DNA of 64,000 nucleotides from positions 3,073,926-3,137,925 of the forward strand of contig NZ_CP100416.1 of NCBI RefSeq assembly GCF_026017845.1, given 5' to 3'. Made by a program: the position numbers and the translations under genes. Positions 17,894-27,641 of this stretch are shown in pieces. The stretch's first letter is position 1. Each line of letters begins with the position of its first letter. The notes beneath the pieces were generated by a model, which saw only the letters and a list, made by a program, of their open reading frames with translations, was not told the origin of the DNA and searched no databases. This stretch comes from Amycolatopsis mediterranei (GTDB taxonomy: Bacteria > Actinomycetota > Actinomycetes > Mycobacteriales > Pseudonocardiaceae).

Positions 17894-18960
17894 TTCTTGG
17901 CACCCGAAGCAGCCGAAGCGCTCGAAGTACCCGAAGCACTTGAAGTACCCGAGTCGGCCGCGGAAGCCGAAGCAACCGAACCGGCGGCCGCGGCCGGTGA
18001 GGTCACGTCCGCCTTGGCCGGCGCGCCCGTCTTGCCGTTCGTGCCCGACGTGATCTTGCCCAGGCCCTGCAGGGCCGCTTCGTAGACCTCGTCCGGGTCG
18101 AGCCGGCGGAGCTCCTCGATCAGGCAGTCCTGCGTGCTGCGCCGCTGCAACGCGATCCGGCGGGTCGGCTGGCCCGGCTGGGTCAGCGTGCCCACGCGGC
18201 CGTCGGGGCGGTGCAGCTCCACCGGGCCCGACTTGCGGTCGAGCGTCACCGAGATGATCCCGGCCGCGCCCGAGCTCTTGACCCGCTTGACCGGCACCTT
18301 CAGGTACTCGGCCAGCCAGGCGGCCAGCAGCTCGGTCGACGGCGAGTCGGCCTCGCCGGTCACCGTCGCGCGGGTGATCTTCTCGTACGGCGGCAGGTCC
18401 AGCGCCGAGACGAGCTGGGCCCGCCAGTGCGTCAGGCGCGTCCAGGCCAGATCGGTGTCGCCTTCGGTGTACGCCTTCGCCCGCGTGGTCAGCGCCTTGA
18501 CCGGGTTCTTCTCCGCGGCCGAGTCGGTGATCCGGCGCTGGGCCAGCTCGCCGAGCGGGTCCTTGTCCGGATCCTTCGGACCGGCCCCGGGCCACCAGCA
18601 CACGATCGGTGCGTCCGGCAGCAGCAGCGGCACCACCGCGCTCTGGCCCTGCGAGGCCAGCGGGCCGTACAGGCGCAGCACGATGACCTCGCTCGCGCCG
18701 GCGTCGCCACCGACCCGGATCTGGCCGTCGATGCGCGGCGACGCGGTGCGCGCGCCCTTGGCGACCACGATCACCCGCGAGGGGTGCTCGCGGCTCGCGC
18801 CGTTGGCCGCTTCGATCGCCGCTTCGAGGTGGCTGTCGTCGTCGGCCACGATCACCAGCGTCAGGACGCGCCCCAGCGCGACCTGGCCGCCCTGTTCGCG
18901 GATCTCCACCAGCTTCTTGTTGAGTGCCGAAGTCGTGGTGGACGGCAGGTCGATGATCAC
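17890..18960 (-). CDS. opcA: Glucose-6-phosphate dehydrogenase assembly protein OpcA
   Basis: OpcA is needed for activity or assembly of glucose-6-phosphate dehydrogenase in actinobacteria and cyanobacteria. 356 residues from GTG 18960 (VIIDLPSTTTSALNKKLVEI), overlapping the zwf stop by four bases (GTGA) with GGAGG just upstream. Recognisable features are GRVLTLVIVADD, LLLPDAPIVCWWPG and the AWTRLTHWRAQLV segment. The last 35 residues are an unusual Ala/Ser/Gly/Thr-rich tail with a SGTSSAS repeat, ending SGAKK, beyond the conserved domain. It is translationally coupled to zwf and pgl, consistent with a stoichiometric role. Confidence 0.95.
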   Translation of the reverse strand: MIIDLPSTTTSALNKKLVEIREQGGQVALGRVLTLVIVADDDSHLEAAIEAANGASREHPSRVIVVAKGARTASPRIDGQIRVGGDAGASEVIVLRLYGPLASQGQSAVVPLLLPDAPIVCWWPGAGPKDPDKDPLGELAQRRITDSAAEKNPVKALTTRAKAYTEGDTDLAWTRLTHWRAQLVSALDLPPYEKITRATVTGEADSPSTELLAAWLAEYLKVPVKRVKSSGAAGIISVTLDRKSGPVELHRPDGRVGTLTQPGQPTRRIALQRRSTQDCLIEELRRLDPDEVYEAALQGLGKITSGTNGKTGAPAKADVTSPAAAAGSVASASAADSGTSSASGTSSASAASGAKK

Positions 18961-20480
18961 GGGCGCCTCCATTTCCGGCCGGTGCGCTCCAGCATTTCGT
19001 CGGCGGACGGCGGACCCCACGTGCCCGGCGCGTACTGCTCGGGCGCGCCTTCCTTCGCCCAGTGCTCGAGGATCGGGTCGAGGATTTTCCAGGAGAGCTC
19101 GACCTCTTCGTTCACCGGGAACAGCGACGGCTCGCCGAGCAGGACGTCCAGGATCAGCCGCTCGTAGGCCTCGGGGGAGGACTCGGTGAACGCGTGGCCG
19201 TACCCGAAGTCCATCGTGACGTCGCGGACCTCCATCGTGGTCCCCGGCACCTTCGAGCCGAACCGCAGCGTGATGCCCTCGTCCGGCTGGACCCGGATGA
19301 CCAGGGCGTTCTGCCCCAGCTCCTCGGTCGACGTCGAGTCGAACGGCAGGTGCGGCGCCCGCTTGAACACGACGGCGATCTCGGTGACGCGGCGGCCGAG
19401 CCGCTTGCCGGTGCGCAGGTAGAACGGCACCCCGGCCCAGCGGCGGCTCTGCACCTCGAGGGTCACCGCGGCGTAGGTCTCGGTCTTCGAGTCCTTCGCG
19501 AAGCCCTCTTCCTGCAGCAGGCCGGGCACCTTCGTGCCGCCCTGCCAGCCGCCCGCGTACTGGCCGCGCGCGGTGGTCTTGCCCAGCGGCCCGAGCGGTT
19601 TGGTGCCCGAGAGCACCTTGATCTTCTCCGCGCGCAGGGCCCGCGGGTCGAACGACAGCGGCTCCTCCATCGCGGTGAAGGCCAGCAGCTGCAGCAGGTG
19701 GTTCTGGATGACGTCCCGGGCGGCGCCGATGCCGTCGTAGTACCCCGCGCGCCCGCCGAGGCCGATGTCCTCGGCCATGGTGATCTGCACGTGGTCGACG
19801 TAGTTGGCGTTCCAGATCGGCTCGAACAGCTGGTTCGCGAAGCGCAGCGCCAGGATGTTCTGCACCGTCTCCTTGCCGAGGTAGTGGTCGATGCGGAACA
19901 CCGACTCCTCGGGGAAGACGTCGTTGACGATCGCGTTGAGCTCTTCGGCGCTCTTCAGGTCGTGCCCGAAGGGCTTCTCGATGACGACCCGCCGCCAGGT
20001 GTTCTCGTCGGCGTTCGCCAGCCCGGAGCGGGCCAGCTGCTTGGTCACCACCGGGAACGCGCCGGGCGGGATCGACAGGTAGAACGCGGTGTTGCCGCCG
20101 GTGCCGCGTTCGTGGTCGAGGTCGCGGACCGTCTGCGCGAGCCGGTCGAAGGCGTCGTCGTCGTCGAAGGTGCCCTGCACGAACCGGATGCCTTCGGCGA
20201 GCCGGTTCCACACCGACTCCTTGAACGGCGTCCGCGCGTGCTCCTTGACCGAGTCGTGCACGAGCTCGCCGAAGTCCTGGTGCTCCCAGTCGCGGCGGGC
20301 GAACCCGACGAGCGAGAAGCCCGCGGGCAGCAGCCCGCGGTTGGCCAGGTCGTAGATGGCGGGCATCAGCTTCTTGCGGGCCAGGTCGCCGGTGACCCCG
20401 AAGATCACCAGGCTGGACGGCCCGGCGATGCGCGGGAGCCGCTTGTCCCGCGGATCGCGCAGCGGATTGGTCCAGGTCAT
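18957..20480 (-). CDS. zwf: Glucose-6-phosphate 1-dehydrogenase
   Basis: First enzyme of the oxidative pentose phosphate pathway, making NADPH and 6-phosphogluconolactone. 507 residues, full family length, ATG 20480. Dinucleotide-binding VIFGVTGDLARKK at residues 25-37, VIEKPFGHD, and the active-site RIDHYLGKETVQN are intact. Start overlaps the pgi stop by four bases and its stop overlaps the opcA start, so the operon is tightly coupled. Confidence 0.97.
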   Translation of the reverse strand: MTWTNPLRDPRDKRLPRIAGPSSLVIFGVTGDLARKKLMPAIYDLANRGLLPAGFSLVGFARRDWEHQDFGELVHDSVKEHARTPFKESVWNRLAEGIRFVQGTFDDDDAFDRLAQTVRDLDHERGTGGNTAFYLSIPPGAFPVVTKQLARSGLANADENTWRRVVIEKPFGHDLKSAEELNAIVNDVFPEESVFRIDHYLGKETVQNILALRFANQLFEPIWNANYVDHVQITMAEDIGLGGRAGYYDGIGAARDVIQNHLLQLLAFTAMEEPLSFDPRALRAEKIKVLSGTKPLGPLGKTTARGQYAGGWQGGTKVPGLLQEEGFAKDSKTETYAAVTLEVQSRRWAGVPFYLRTGKRLGRRVTEIAVVFKRAPHLPFDSTSTEELGQNALVIRVQPDEGITLRFGSKVPGTTMEVRDVTMDFGYGHAFTESSPEAYERLILDVLLGEPSLFPVNEEVELSWKILDPILEHWAKEGAPEQYAPGTWGPPSADEMLERTGRKWRRP

Positions 20481-22099
20481 GCGCCCGCCTCCTGTACCGC
20501 GCGGACGACGGCCGCGAGGCCCGCGGCCCGGTCGGTCAGGTGCAGGCGCAGCACCGGGCGGCCGTGCTCGGCGAGCACCTGCCCGTCACCCAGGGCCTGG
20601 GCGTGCTGCAGCTGCCCCAGCGTGTAGGGCCGGTCCGGCACGTCGAGGTCCTGCTCGACGGCGCCGGTCAGCTGCAGGAAGACGCCGTTCTGGTGCCCGC
20701 CCTTGTGGTACTGGCCGGTGGAGTGCAGGAACCGTGGTCCCCAGCCGAACGTTGTCTGCTTCCCGGTGCGCTTGGCGATCTCGCCGCGCAGCACCGCCGT
20801 CGAGGCGTCGTCGAGCCGGTCGAGGTAGGCCTGCACGGCGATGTAGCCCGCGTCCGGCGCCGAAGCGAAGAACGCGCGCAGCACGTCGGTCAGGCTGCCG
20901 TCCGTGGAAACCCCGTCGCTGCCGAAGATCTCGACCGGGCCGTCCACATTGGACGGCTCCTCGCCGCCCTTCAGCTTCTCCGGGGCGTCCAGCAGCGCGC
21001 GGGCCGCCTTCTTGGCGGTCTCGACGTCGGGCTGGTCGAACGGGTTGATCCCGAGCAGCCGGCCGGCCAGCGCCGTGGCGAACTCCCAGAGCAGGAACTG
21101 CGCGCCCAGCGAGCCGGTGACGGCGATCTTCGCCGCACCCTGCGGGCCGCCGACCGCGGTGGGCGTGGCGTCGGACTTGGCGTCGGCGAAGCCGGGCGCC
21201 TCGGGGCCCTCGACCGCGACCGGCAGCAGGCCGGTGCCCTGCTTGCCGGTGGACTCGGCGATCAGCTGCTCCGCCCAGTCCGGGAAACCCTTGATCCCGG
21301 AGCCGGTGTCCGCGAGGACAACCTTCTCCGCGCCCGTTTCGTGCGCGGCGGCCCAGGCGGCGGCCAGCTTGACCGCCGGGTTGTCGGCCGAGTCCGCGGC
21401 CAGCTCGTCGGCCACCGAAGCGGCCTGGTCGAGCAGCCGGGCGACGTCCGCGCCGGCCAGCCCGGCCGGGACGAGCCCGAACGCGGTCAGCGCCGAGTAG
21501 CGGCCGCCGACGTGCGGGTCGGCGAGGAAGACCTTGCGGTATCCCTCCTTTTCGGACAGTTCCTGGAACGGCGAGCCGGGGTCGGTGACGACCACGATCC
21601 GCCGCGCCGCGTCGATCCCGGCGTCAGCGAACGCTTTCGCGAAGATCCGCCGGTGGCTGTCGGTCTCGACGGTGCCGCCCGACTTCGACGACACCACGAT
21701 CACGGTGCGCTCGAGGTCGCCGGCCAGCGCGTCGGCGACCTGGCCCGGGTCGGTGGTGTCGAGCACCGTCAGCGCGACGCCGTCGGTGCCGGTGATCACC
21801 TCCGGTGCCAGCGACGAGCCGCCCATGCCGGCCAGGACGACCCGGTCGACGCCCTCGGACCGCAGTTCGGTGCGCAGCGCCTCGATCTCGCCGATCAGCG
21901 GCCGCGACGACTTGTGCAGCGTCGTCCACGACAGCCGGATCGACGCCTCGGATTCGGCGTCCGGCCCCCAGAGCGTCGCGTCCTGCGCCGCCAGCTTCGA
22001 GGCGGCCTGGTCGTCGACCAGCTGCTCGGCCAGCGGCGCGGCGCGCTCCGCCAGTGCGGCGTCCACGATCTCGACGCCGGTCTTTTCGCCTGTCGTCAT
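20477..22099 (-). CDS. pgi: Glucose-6-phosphate isomerase
   Basis: Interconverts glucose 6-phosphate and fructose 6-phosphate, linking glycolysis to the zwf branch in the same operon. 540 residues from ATG 22099, eight bases after the tal stop. Both family signatures are visible: DPHVGGRYSALTAFG and NPFDQPDVETAKK, plus SSKSGGTVET for the SIS phosphate site. The C-terminal part (GWGPRFLHSTGQYHKGG) resembles the isomerase half of bifunctional transaldolase-isomerase proteins rather than the E. coli enzyme, which fits the adjacent separate tal gene. Confidence 0.92.
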   Translation of the reverse strand: MTTGEKTGVEIVDAALAERAAPLAEQLVDDQAASKLAAQDATLWGPDAESEASIRLSWTTLHKSSRPLIGEIEALRTELRSEGVDRVVLAGMGGSSLAPEVITGTDGVALTVLDTTDPGQVADALAGDLERTVIVVSSKSGGTVETDSHRRIFAKAFADAGIDAARRIVVVTDPGSPFQELSEKEGYRKVFLADPHVGGRYSALTAFGLVPAGLAGADVARLLDQAASVADELAADSADNPAVKLAAAWAAAHETGAEKVVLADTGSGIKGFPDWAEQLIAESTGKQGTGLLPVAVEGPEAPGFADAKSDATPTAVGGPQGAAKIAVTGSLGAQFLLWEFATALAGRLLGINPFDQPDVETAKKAARALLDAPEKLKGGEEPSNVDGPVEIFGSDGVSTDGSLTDVLRAFFASAPDAGYIAVQAYLDRLDDASTAVLRGEIAKRTGKQTTFGWGPRFLHSTGQYHKGGHQNGVFLQLTGAVEQDLDVPDRPYTLGQLQHAQALGDGQVLAEHGRPVLRLHLTDRAAGLAAVVRAVQEAGA

Positions 22100-22107
22100 G
22101 TCGTGCG

Positions 22108-23220
22108 TCAGCCCTTCGCCTTCTCGAGCTGCCCGTTCACGGTGTCCAGAAGCTCGGTCCACGACTTCTCGAACTTCTCGACGCCCTCGTTCTCGAGCAC
22201 CAGGAACACGTCGGTGATGTCGATGCCGACGGCCTCGAGCTTGTCGAAGACCTCCTGCGCCTCGGCGCCGCGGCCGGTCACCTGGTCACCCTTGAGCTCG
22301 GAGTGCTCCGCGACCGCGTCGAGGGTCTTCTCCGGCATCGTGTTGACGGTGTCCTTCACCACGAGGTCGTCGACGTAGAGCGTGGGGGAGTAGTCCGGGT
22401 TCTTCACGCCGGTCGAGGCCCACAGCGGGCGCTGCGCGTTCGCGCCGTCGGCCGCGAGGGCCTTCCAGCGGTCGGTCGAGAAGCGCTCCTCGAAGGCCGC
22501 GTAGGCGAGCCGCGCGTTGGCGACGGCGGCCTTGCCGCGCAGGGCCTTGGCCTCGTCGGTGCCGATCGCGTCCAGGCGCTTGTCGATCTCGGTGTCCACC
22601 CGGGACACGAAGAACGACGCGACCGAGTGGATCCCGCGCAGGTCGTGGCCGTTGGCCTTCGCCTGCTCCAGACCGGCGAAGAAGGCGTCGATGACCGCCT
22701 TGTACCGCTCGACGGAGAAGATCAGCGTGACGTTGACGCTGATGCCCTCGGCCAGGGTCTTGGTGATGGCCGGCAGGCCCTCTTCGGTGGCCGGGATCTT
22801 GATCAGCACGTTCGGCCGGTCCACGGTCTTCCACAGGTCCTGCGCCTCGGCCACGGTCCGGTCGGAGTCCTTGGCCAGGCGCGGGTCGACCTCGATGGAG
22901 ACGCGGCCGTCGACGCCGTTGGTGGCGGTGTAGACGTCGCGGAACAGGTCGGCGGCGTTGCGCACGTCGGTCGTCGTCAGGTCGCGGATGGTGGCCTCGA
23001 CGTCGGCGCCCTGGGCGGCGAGTTCCCGCGTGCGCTCGTCGTAGGCGTCGCCCTTCGACATCGCGTTGGCGAAGATCGTCGGGTTGGTCGTGACGCCGAC
23101 GACGTGCTTGTCGCGGATCAGCTCGGCCAGGTTGCCGGTGTTCAGGCGTTCACGCGAGAGGTCGTCGAGCCAGATGGAGACACCGGCCTCGGACAGTGCC
23201 GCGAGCTTGTCGTTGCTCAT
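22108..23220 (-). CDS. tal: Transaldolase
   Basis: Transfers a dihydroxyacetone unit between sugar phosphates in the non-oxidative pentose phosphate pathway. 370 residues. ATG 23220 is chosen over the ATG at 23229 because the AAGGGG ribosome site abuts the latter. GVTTNPTIF at the N-terminus, [11 protein letters not shown], and NVLIKIPAT with the Schiff-base Lys are intact; [10 protein letters not shown] is the late barrel strand. Length is that of the actinobacterial long form. Located between tkt and pgi. Confidence 0.96.
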   Translation of the reverse strand: MSNDKLAALSEAGVSIWLDDLSRERLNTGNLAELIRDKHVVGVTTNPTIFANAMSKGDAYDERTRELAAQGADVEATIRDLTTTDVRNAADLFRDVYTATNGVDGRVSIEVDPRLAKDSDRTVAEAQDLWKTVDRPNVLIKIPATEEGLPAITKTLAEGISVNVTLIFSVERYKAVIDAFFAGLEQAKANGHDLRGIHSVASFFVSRVDTEIDKRLDAIGTDEAKALRGKAAVANARLAYAAFEERFSTDRWKALAADGANAQRPLWASTGVKNPDYSPTLYVDDLVVKDTVNTMPEKTLDAVAEHSELKGDQVTGRGAEAQEVFDKLEAVGIDITDVFLVLENEGVEKFEKSWTELLDTVNGQLEKAKG

Positions 23221-23234
23221 TACTGTCATCCCCT

Positions 23235-25337
23235 TCAGGAATTCTTGGTGTTGGCGATCGAGCGGCGCGCGGCCTCGACGACGGCTTCCGCGGTGAACCC
23301 GAACTCACGGAACAGTGTGGCGGCATCGGCGGAGGCGCCGAAGTGCTCGATCGAAACGTTCACCCCGGCGTCACCCGTGAAGCGGTGCCACGACTGGGCG
23401 ATGCCCGCCTCGACGGACACGCGGGCCTTCACGGCGGCCGGGATGACGGATTCGCGGTAGGCCGCGTCCTGCGCGTCGAACCACTCGACGCACGGCATCG
23501 AGACGACGCGCGCCTTGACGCCGTCGGCCTCGAGGGTCTTCTTCGCCTCGACGGCGAGCTGGACCTCGGAGCCGGTGGCGATCAGGATCACGTCCGGCGT
23601 TCCGTCGGAGTCGGCCAGGACGTACCCGCCCTTGGCCACGCCCTCGGCGCTGGTGCCCTCGAGCACCGGCACGTTCTGGCGGGTGAGCGCCAGGCCGGAC
23701 GGGTGGTGGATGTCCTCCAGGACCGCCTTCCACGCGTACGCGGTCTCGTTGGCGTCCGCCGGGCGGACGACGTTGAGGCCCGGGATCGCGCGCAGCGCGG
23801 AGAGCTGCTCGATCGGCTGGTGCGTCGGGCCGTCCTCGCCGAGGCCGATCGAGTCGTGCGTCCAGACGTAGGTGACCGGCGCCTTCATCAGCGCGGCCAG
23901 CCGGACCGGCGGGCGCATGTAGTCGGAGAAGATGAGGAACGTCGCGCCGTACGGGCGGGTGCCGCCGTGCAGCGCGATCCCGTTGAGGATCGAGCCCATG
24001 GCGTGCTCGCGGACGCCGAAGTGCAGCGTCCGGCCGTACGGGTTGGCCTGCCACATGTCGGTGGCGGCCTTCTCGGGGCCGAACGAGTCGGCGCCCTTCA
24101 TCGTCGTGTTGTTGCTCTCGGCCAGGTCGGCCGAGCCGCCCCACAGCTCCGGCAGCGGCTCGGCCAGCGCGCTGAGGACCTCACCGGAGGCCTTGCGGGT
24201 GGCGATGCCCTTGGCGTCCGGCTCCCACTTCGGCAGGTTGTCGGCGAAGCCCTCGGGCAGGGTGCGGGTGGCCATCCGGTCGCCCAGCTTCTTGCGCTCC
24301 GGGTTGGCCGCGGCCCAGGCCTCGTACTTCTCCTGCCACTCGGCGTGCGCGGTCCGGCCACGCTCGGCCGCCTGGCGGGTGTGCTTGAGCACGTCGTCCT
24401 CGACCTGGAACGACTGCTCCGGGTCGAAGCCGAGGATCTTCTTGACCGCGGCGACCTCTTCGGCGCCCAGCGCGGCGCCGTGCGCCTTGCCGGTGCCCAT
24501 CTTCTTGGGGGCCGGGTAGCCGATCACGGTCCGCAGCGCGATGAACGACGGCCGCTGCGTCTCGGCCTTGGCGGCCTTGATGGCCTCCTCGATCGCGACG
24601 ACGTCCTCGCCGCCCTCGACGACCTGGGTGTGCCACCCGTAGGCCTCGTAGCGCTTCACGGTGTCCTCGGACAGCGCGATGTTGGTGTCGTCCTCGATCG
24701 AGATCTTGTTGTCGTCGTAGAAGACGATCAGGTTGCCCAGCTCCTGGCGGCCCGCGATGGACGAGGCCTCGGAGGTGACGCCCTCTTCGATGTCGCCGTC
24801 GGAGGCGATCACGAAGATGTGGTGGTCGAAGATGCTCTCGCCGGGCGCCGCGTCCGGGTCCAGCAGGCCGCGCTCGCGACGGGCCGCCATCGCCATGCCC
24901 ACGCCGTTGGCCAGGCCCTGCCCGAGCGGGCCGGTGGTGGTCTCGACGCCGTCGGTGTGGCGGTACTCCGGGTGCCCCGGGGTCTTGGAACCCCACTTGC
25001 GCAGCTGCTTGAGGTCCTCGAGCTCGAGGCCGTAGCCGGCGAGGAACAGCTGGATGTAGAGGGTGAGGCTCGAGTGGCCGGCCGAGAGGACGAACCGGTC
25101 GCGGCCCGGCCAGTGCTGGTCGTTGGGGTCGTGGCGCATGACGCGCTGGAACAGCGTGTAGGCCAGCGGCGCCAGGCTCATCGCGGTGCCGGGGTGGCCG
25201 CTGCCACAGTTCTCCACCGCGTCCGCGGCGAGCACCCGCACGGTGTCCACGGCGCGGGTGTCGGTGTCGGTCCAGTCGGCGGGCGTGTTGCGCCGGAGGA
25301 GTGGGTTGTTCTCGCTGGTAGTGGCGGTTTCGGACAC
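23235..25337 (-). CDS. tkt: Transketolase
   Basis: Thiamine-diphosphate enzyme moving two-carbon ketol units between sugar phosphates. 700 residues from GTG 25337, four bases after GGAG; the upstream ATG 25358 lacks a ribosome site. [24 protein letters not shown], the TPP motif [17 protein letters not shown] with the metal-binding Asp, and [12 protein letters not shown] with the catalytic Glu are all present, as is the C-terminal domain. First gene of the minus-strand pentose phosphate operon; divergent from ctaB, 283 bp away. Confidence 0.97.
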   Translation of the reverse strand: MSETATTSENNPLLRRNTPADWTDTDTRAVDTVRVLAADAVENCGSGHPGTAMSLAPLAYTLFQRVMRHDPNDQHWPGRDRFVLSAGHSSLTLYIQLFLAGYGLELEDLKQLRKWGSKTPGHPEYRHTDGVETTTGPLGQGLANGVGMAMAARRERGLLDPDAAPGESIFDHHIFVIASDGDIEEGVTSEASSIAGRQELGNLIVFYDDNKISIEDDTNIALSEDTVKRYEAYGWHTQVVEGGEDVVAIEEAIKAAKAETQRPSFIALRTVIGYPAPKKMGTGKAHGAALGAEEVAAVKKILGFDPEQSFQVEDDVLKHTRQAAERGRTAHAEWQEKYEAWAAANPERKKLGDRMATRTLPEGFADNLPKWEPDAKGIATRKASGEVLSALAEPLPELWGGSADLAESNNTTMKGADSFGPEKAATDMWQANPYGRTLHFGVREHAMGSILNGIALHGGTRPYGATFLIFSDYMRPPVRLAALMKAPVTYVWTHDSIGLGEDGPTHQPIEQLSALRAIPGLNVVRPADANETAYAWKAVLEDIHHPSGLALTRQNVPVLEGTSAEGVAKGGYVLADSDGTPDVILIATGSEVQLAVEAKKTLEADGVKARVVSMPCVEWFDAQDAAYRESVIPAAVKARVSVEAGIAQSWHRFTGDAGVNVSIEHFGASADAATLFREFGFTAEAVVEAARRSIANTKNS

Positions 25338-25540
25338 TGAACTCCAACTCCCGGTCATGATGGTTGCGGCTGGTCTTCCTCGTTCCGGTTACCCGTACAC
25401 GCGGCTGCTTATCTCAATCGATCCCGAAGGGACGATATTCCTGCTCGCGGCCATGCGCAGGGGCAATCGCGGTCCGTCGCGGCCAGCCTAGTGCTTGGGC
25501 CGGTCGAGGACCCGCGATCACCCACGGGATTCACCACGTC

Positions 25541-25546
25541 TAACAT
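25541..25546 (+). promoter_or_regulatory. Possible -10 element for ctaB
   Basis: TAACAT, fitting TAnnnT, lies 74 bases before the ctaB start in the 283-bp tkt/ctaB divergent region. No convincing -35 was found. Confidence 0.3.
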
Positions 25547-25620
25547 CGTTCGAGGGTTCAGACCGGCGTTCCACCACGGCCTTCCGGAAGGACCCGCCCG
25601 AACCTGACGCAGGGAGTGAA

Positions 25621-26601
25621 ATGTCGCCGGTGAACGCTGCGCACGGACGCAGTGACGACACCAGCGCCGTGCACCCGACCGGTGAACGACCGCACGGTGA
25701 TCGGCGAAGCATCCGCCGGGTCGTCGGTGCCTACGCCGCGTTGGCGAAGCCGCGGGTGATCGAGCTCCTGCTGGTGACCACCATCCCGGCGATGTTCCTC
25801 GCCGGCCGTCAGATCCCCTCGCCGTGGCTGGTCCTCGCCACGCTGGTCGGCGGGACGATGGCCGCGGGCAGCGCGAACGCGCTCAACTGCGTGATCGACG
25901 CGGACATCGACAAGGTGATGAACCGCACGAAGCGCCGTCCGCTGGTGAAGGACTCGGTGCCCCGCCGCGGCGCGCTGATCTTCGGTCTCGTGATGGGCGT
26001 CGCCTCGGCGGTCGTGCTCTACCTCACGGTGAACCTGCTCTCGGCGATCCTGGCGATCGCGACGATCCTCTTCTACATCTTCGTCTACACGCTCGGCCTC
26101 AAGCGGCGCACGTCACAGAACGTGGTCTGGGGCGGCGCGGCCGGCTGCATGCCGGTGGTCATCGGCTGGGCCGCCGTCACCGGCACGGTGCAGTGGCCGG
26201 CGTTCGTGATGTTCGGCGTGATCTTCTTCTGGACCCCGCCGCACACGTGGGCGCTGGGCATGAAGTACCGCGACGACTACGAGCGCGCGGGCGTCCCGAT
26301 GCTGCCGGTGGTCGCCACCGCCCAGCACGTCGCCCGCCAGATCGTCATCTACTCGTGGGTGATGGTGGCGTGGACGCTGCTGCTGCTCCCGGTGACGTCC
26401 TGGCTGTACGGCACGTTCGCGATCCTGGCGGGCGGCTGGTTCCTCTTCTACGCGCACAGCCTGCAGGCCGCGGTGCGGCGGGGTGAAGAGACCAAGCCGA
26501 TGGCGCTGTTCCACCGGTCGAACACGTACCTGATGATCGTGTTCGTGGCCCTGGCCGTCGACTCGGCGATCGGCCTGCCGACCCTCGGCCTGCCGTTCTG
26601 A
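25621..26601 (+). CDS. ctaB: Protoheme IX farnesyltransferase (heme o synthase)
   Basis: Attaches a farnesyl group to heme b to make heme o, the precursor of heme a for cytochrome aa3. 326 residues, ATG 25621 after GGGAG. UbiA-type membrane prenyltransferase: the first Asp-rich motif is in [20 protein letters not shown] and the second region in [16 protein letters not shown]; about eight membrane helices. The N-terminal 30 residues are a polar extension. The stop overlaps the presumed CTG start of the next gene. Its partner ctaA is at 37692-38657. Confidence 0.95.
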   Translation: MSPVNAAHGRSDDTSAVHPTGERPHGDRRSIRRVVGAYAALAKPRVIELLLVTTIPAMFLAGRQIPSPWLVLATLVGGTMAAGSANALNCVIDADIDKVMNRTKRRPLVKDSVPRRGALIFGLVMGVASAVVLYLTVNLLSAILAIATILFYIFVYTLGLKRRTSQNVVWGGAAGCMPVVIGWAAVTGTVQWPAFVMFGVIFFWTPPHTWALGMKYRDDYERAGVPMLPVVATAQHVARQIVIYSWVMVAWTLLLLPVTSWLYGTFAILAGGWFLFYAHSLQAAVRRGEETKPMALFHRSNTYLMIVFVALAVDSAIGLPTLGLPF

Positions 26602-27197
26602 GACGGATCGGGACCGCGATAGCCGCGGTCGTCGTCCTGGGCCTGCTGGTCCTCCTCGGCCACGGGAAGCTCCCGGCCCTGGACGAGAGCCTGCTCACCG
26701 GCGGCTGCACCATCCCGAAACACGTCGACGCCGTCCCGGGCCCGGCACCCGACGGCGGTGCCGTCCGCGTCGCCGAGCAGGGGCCGGGCGCCGCAGTCCT
26801 GGAGAACACCAGCACCCTGGCCGCCTACCGCATCCCCGTGACGTCCGGCTCGACGACCGTCGAGGTGCCGGTGCTCACGCCGGGACAGCGGATCGGCGTC
26901 GCGCTCGACCGGCCCACCCCCGGCCCGGTGATCTGGCTCGCACCCGAGGCGCTGGGCGGCTTCACGCCCGTGACCGCCGAGGTCGTGCCGGGTGGCGTCC
27001 GCTACCGCTCGGCCAACTGCCGCGCGCTCACCAGCCGCGGGGCCGCCGTGCTGCACCGCGACACCGCCGGGCACCTCACCGGAGGCGAGCGGCTGCCGCC
27101 CGCGAGTGTCTCGTGCGCGCCGGGGGAGCGGGTGCTGCCGGTGGTGCTCGGGCCCGGCAGCGAGGTCCACCCGTACTGCGATCTGCCCGGAGCCTGA
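26598..27197 (+). CDS. Membrane-anchored extracytoplasmic protein, paralog of the 29059 gene, probable CTG start
   Basis: 199 residues if started at CTG 26598, which overlaps the ctaB stop as CTGA. No ATG, GTG or TTG exists in frame before 26838, yet the codons before it encode a clear N-terminal anchor ([19 protein letters not shown]) and align with the paralog at 29059-29895. Shared landmarks: an early CxIP, YRIPV, TPVTA, NCRAL, SC(S/A)PGER and a C-terminal EVxPYCxL, so four cysteines that could form disulphides outside the membrane. No known family was recognised. It probably belongs to the module that continues at 27270, and would be missed or truncated by standard gene finders. Confidence 0.65.
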   Translation: MRRIGTAIAAVVVLGLLVLLGHGKLPALDESLLTGGCTIPKHVDAVPGPAPDGGAVRVAEQGPGAAVLENTSTLAAYRIPVTSGSTTVEVPVLTPGQRIGVALDRPTPGPVIWLAPEALGGFTPVTAEVVPGGVRYRSANCRALTSRGAAVLHRDTAGHLTGGERLPPASVSCAPGERVLPVVLGPGSEVHPYCDLPGA

Positions 27198-27269
27198 TTC
27201 CGAAACCCTGAGTACATCCACGGACACTGTGAGAGACTGCCGTGGTCGGGCTTACTCGGGGAGGGTGCC

Positions 27270-27641
27270 ATGCCTGATCACGGTGTCGACCTTGCCGCCG
27301 ATCTGTATCGGATGCTCGTGGTCGCCGAGGACGATCTGCCCTCTGTTGCCGCTGTGTACGGCGACGTCGTCGCCAAGTACGGCCGGGCGAGGTCCGGGCT
27401 GGACGGCGCGATGACGCGACCCGGCCATTTCGGCGGAGCCGCCCTCGGGCCGGTGCACGCGGCCTGGGTCGAACTGCACGCCGCGGCGGCGAAGTTCCTG
27501 ACGGACACCCAGGCCAATCTGAACGACACGGCCACGGCCCTGGCCAAGGCCGCCGAGATGTACGCGACGACCGATCGCACCGCCGCGGACCAGCTGCACA
27601 AGCTGATCGCGGAACGCGGCGAGCCCACCCCGGGACGGTGA
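27270..27641 (+). CDS. WXG100-like small helical protein
   Basis: 123 residues, ATG 27270 after GGGGAGGG. Almost entirely helical, with no signal peptide or membrane segment: LAADLYRMLVVAEDDLPSVA, then a central turn with HAAWVELHAAAAKF and a second long helix TQANLNDTATALAKAAEMY. This helix-turn-helix with a turn Trp is reminiscent of WXG100/EspC-like proteins of type VII secretion and of their chaperones, but an exact WxG is not present. The next gene overlaps by four bases (GTGA) and carries a WSG motif, strengthening the link. No ESX core gene (EccC, EccD) is nearby. Confidence 0.55.
   Translation: MPDHGVDLAADLYRMLVVAEDDLPSVAAVYGDVVAKYGRARSGLDGAMTRPGHFGGAALGPVHAAWVELHAAAAKFLTDTQANLNDTATALAKAAEMYATTDRTAADQLHKLIAERGEPTPGR

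Noticed and set aside
17890..20211. Single 773-codon minus frame joining part of zwf to opcA
   Set aside because: Its first 350 codons are a shadow of zwf; opcA starts at GTG 18960 with a good ribosome site.
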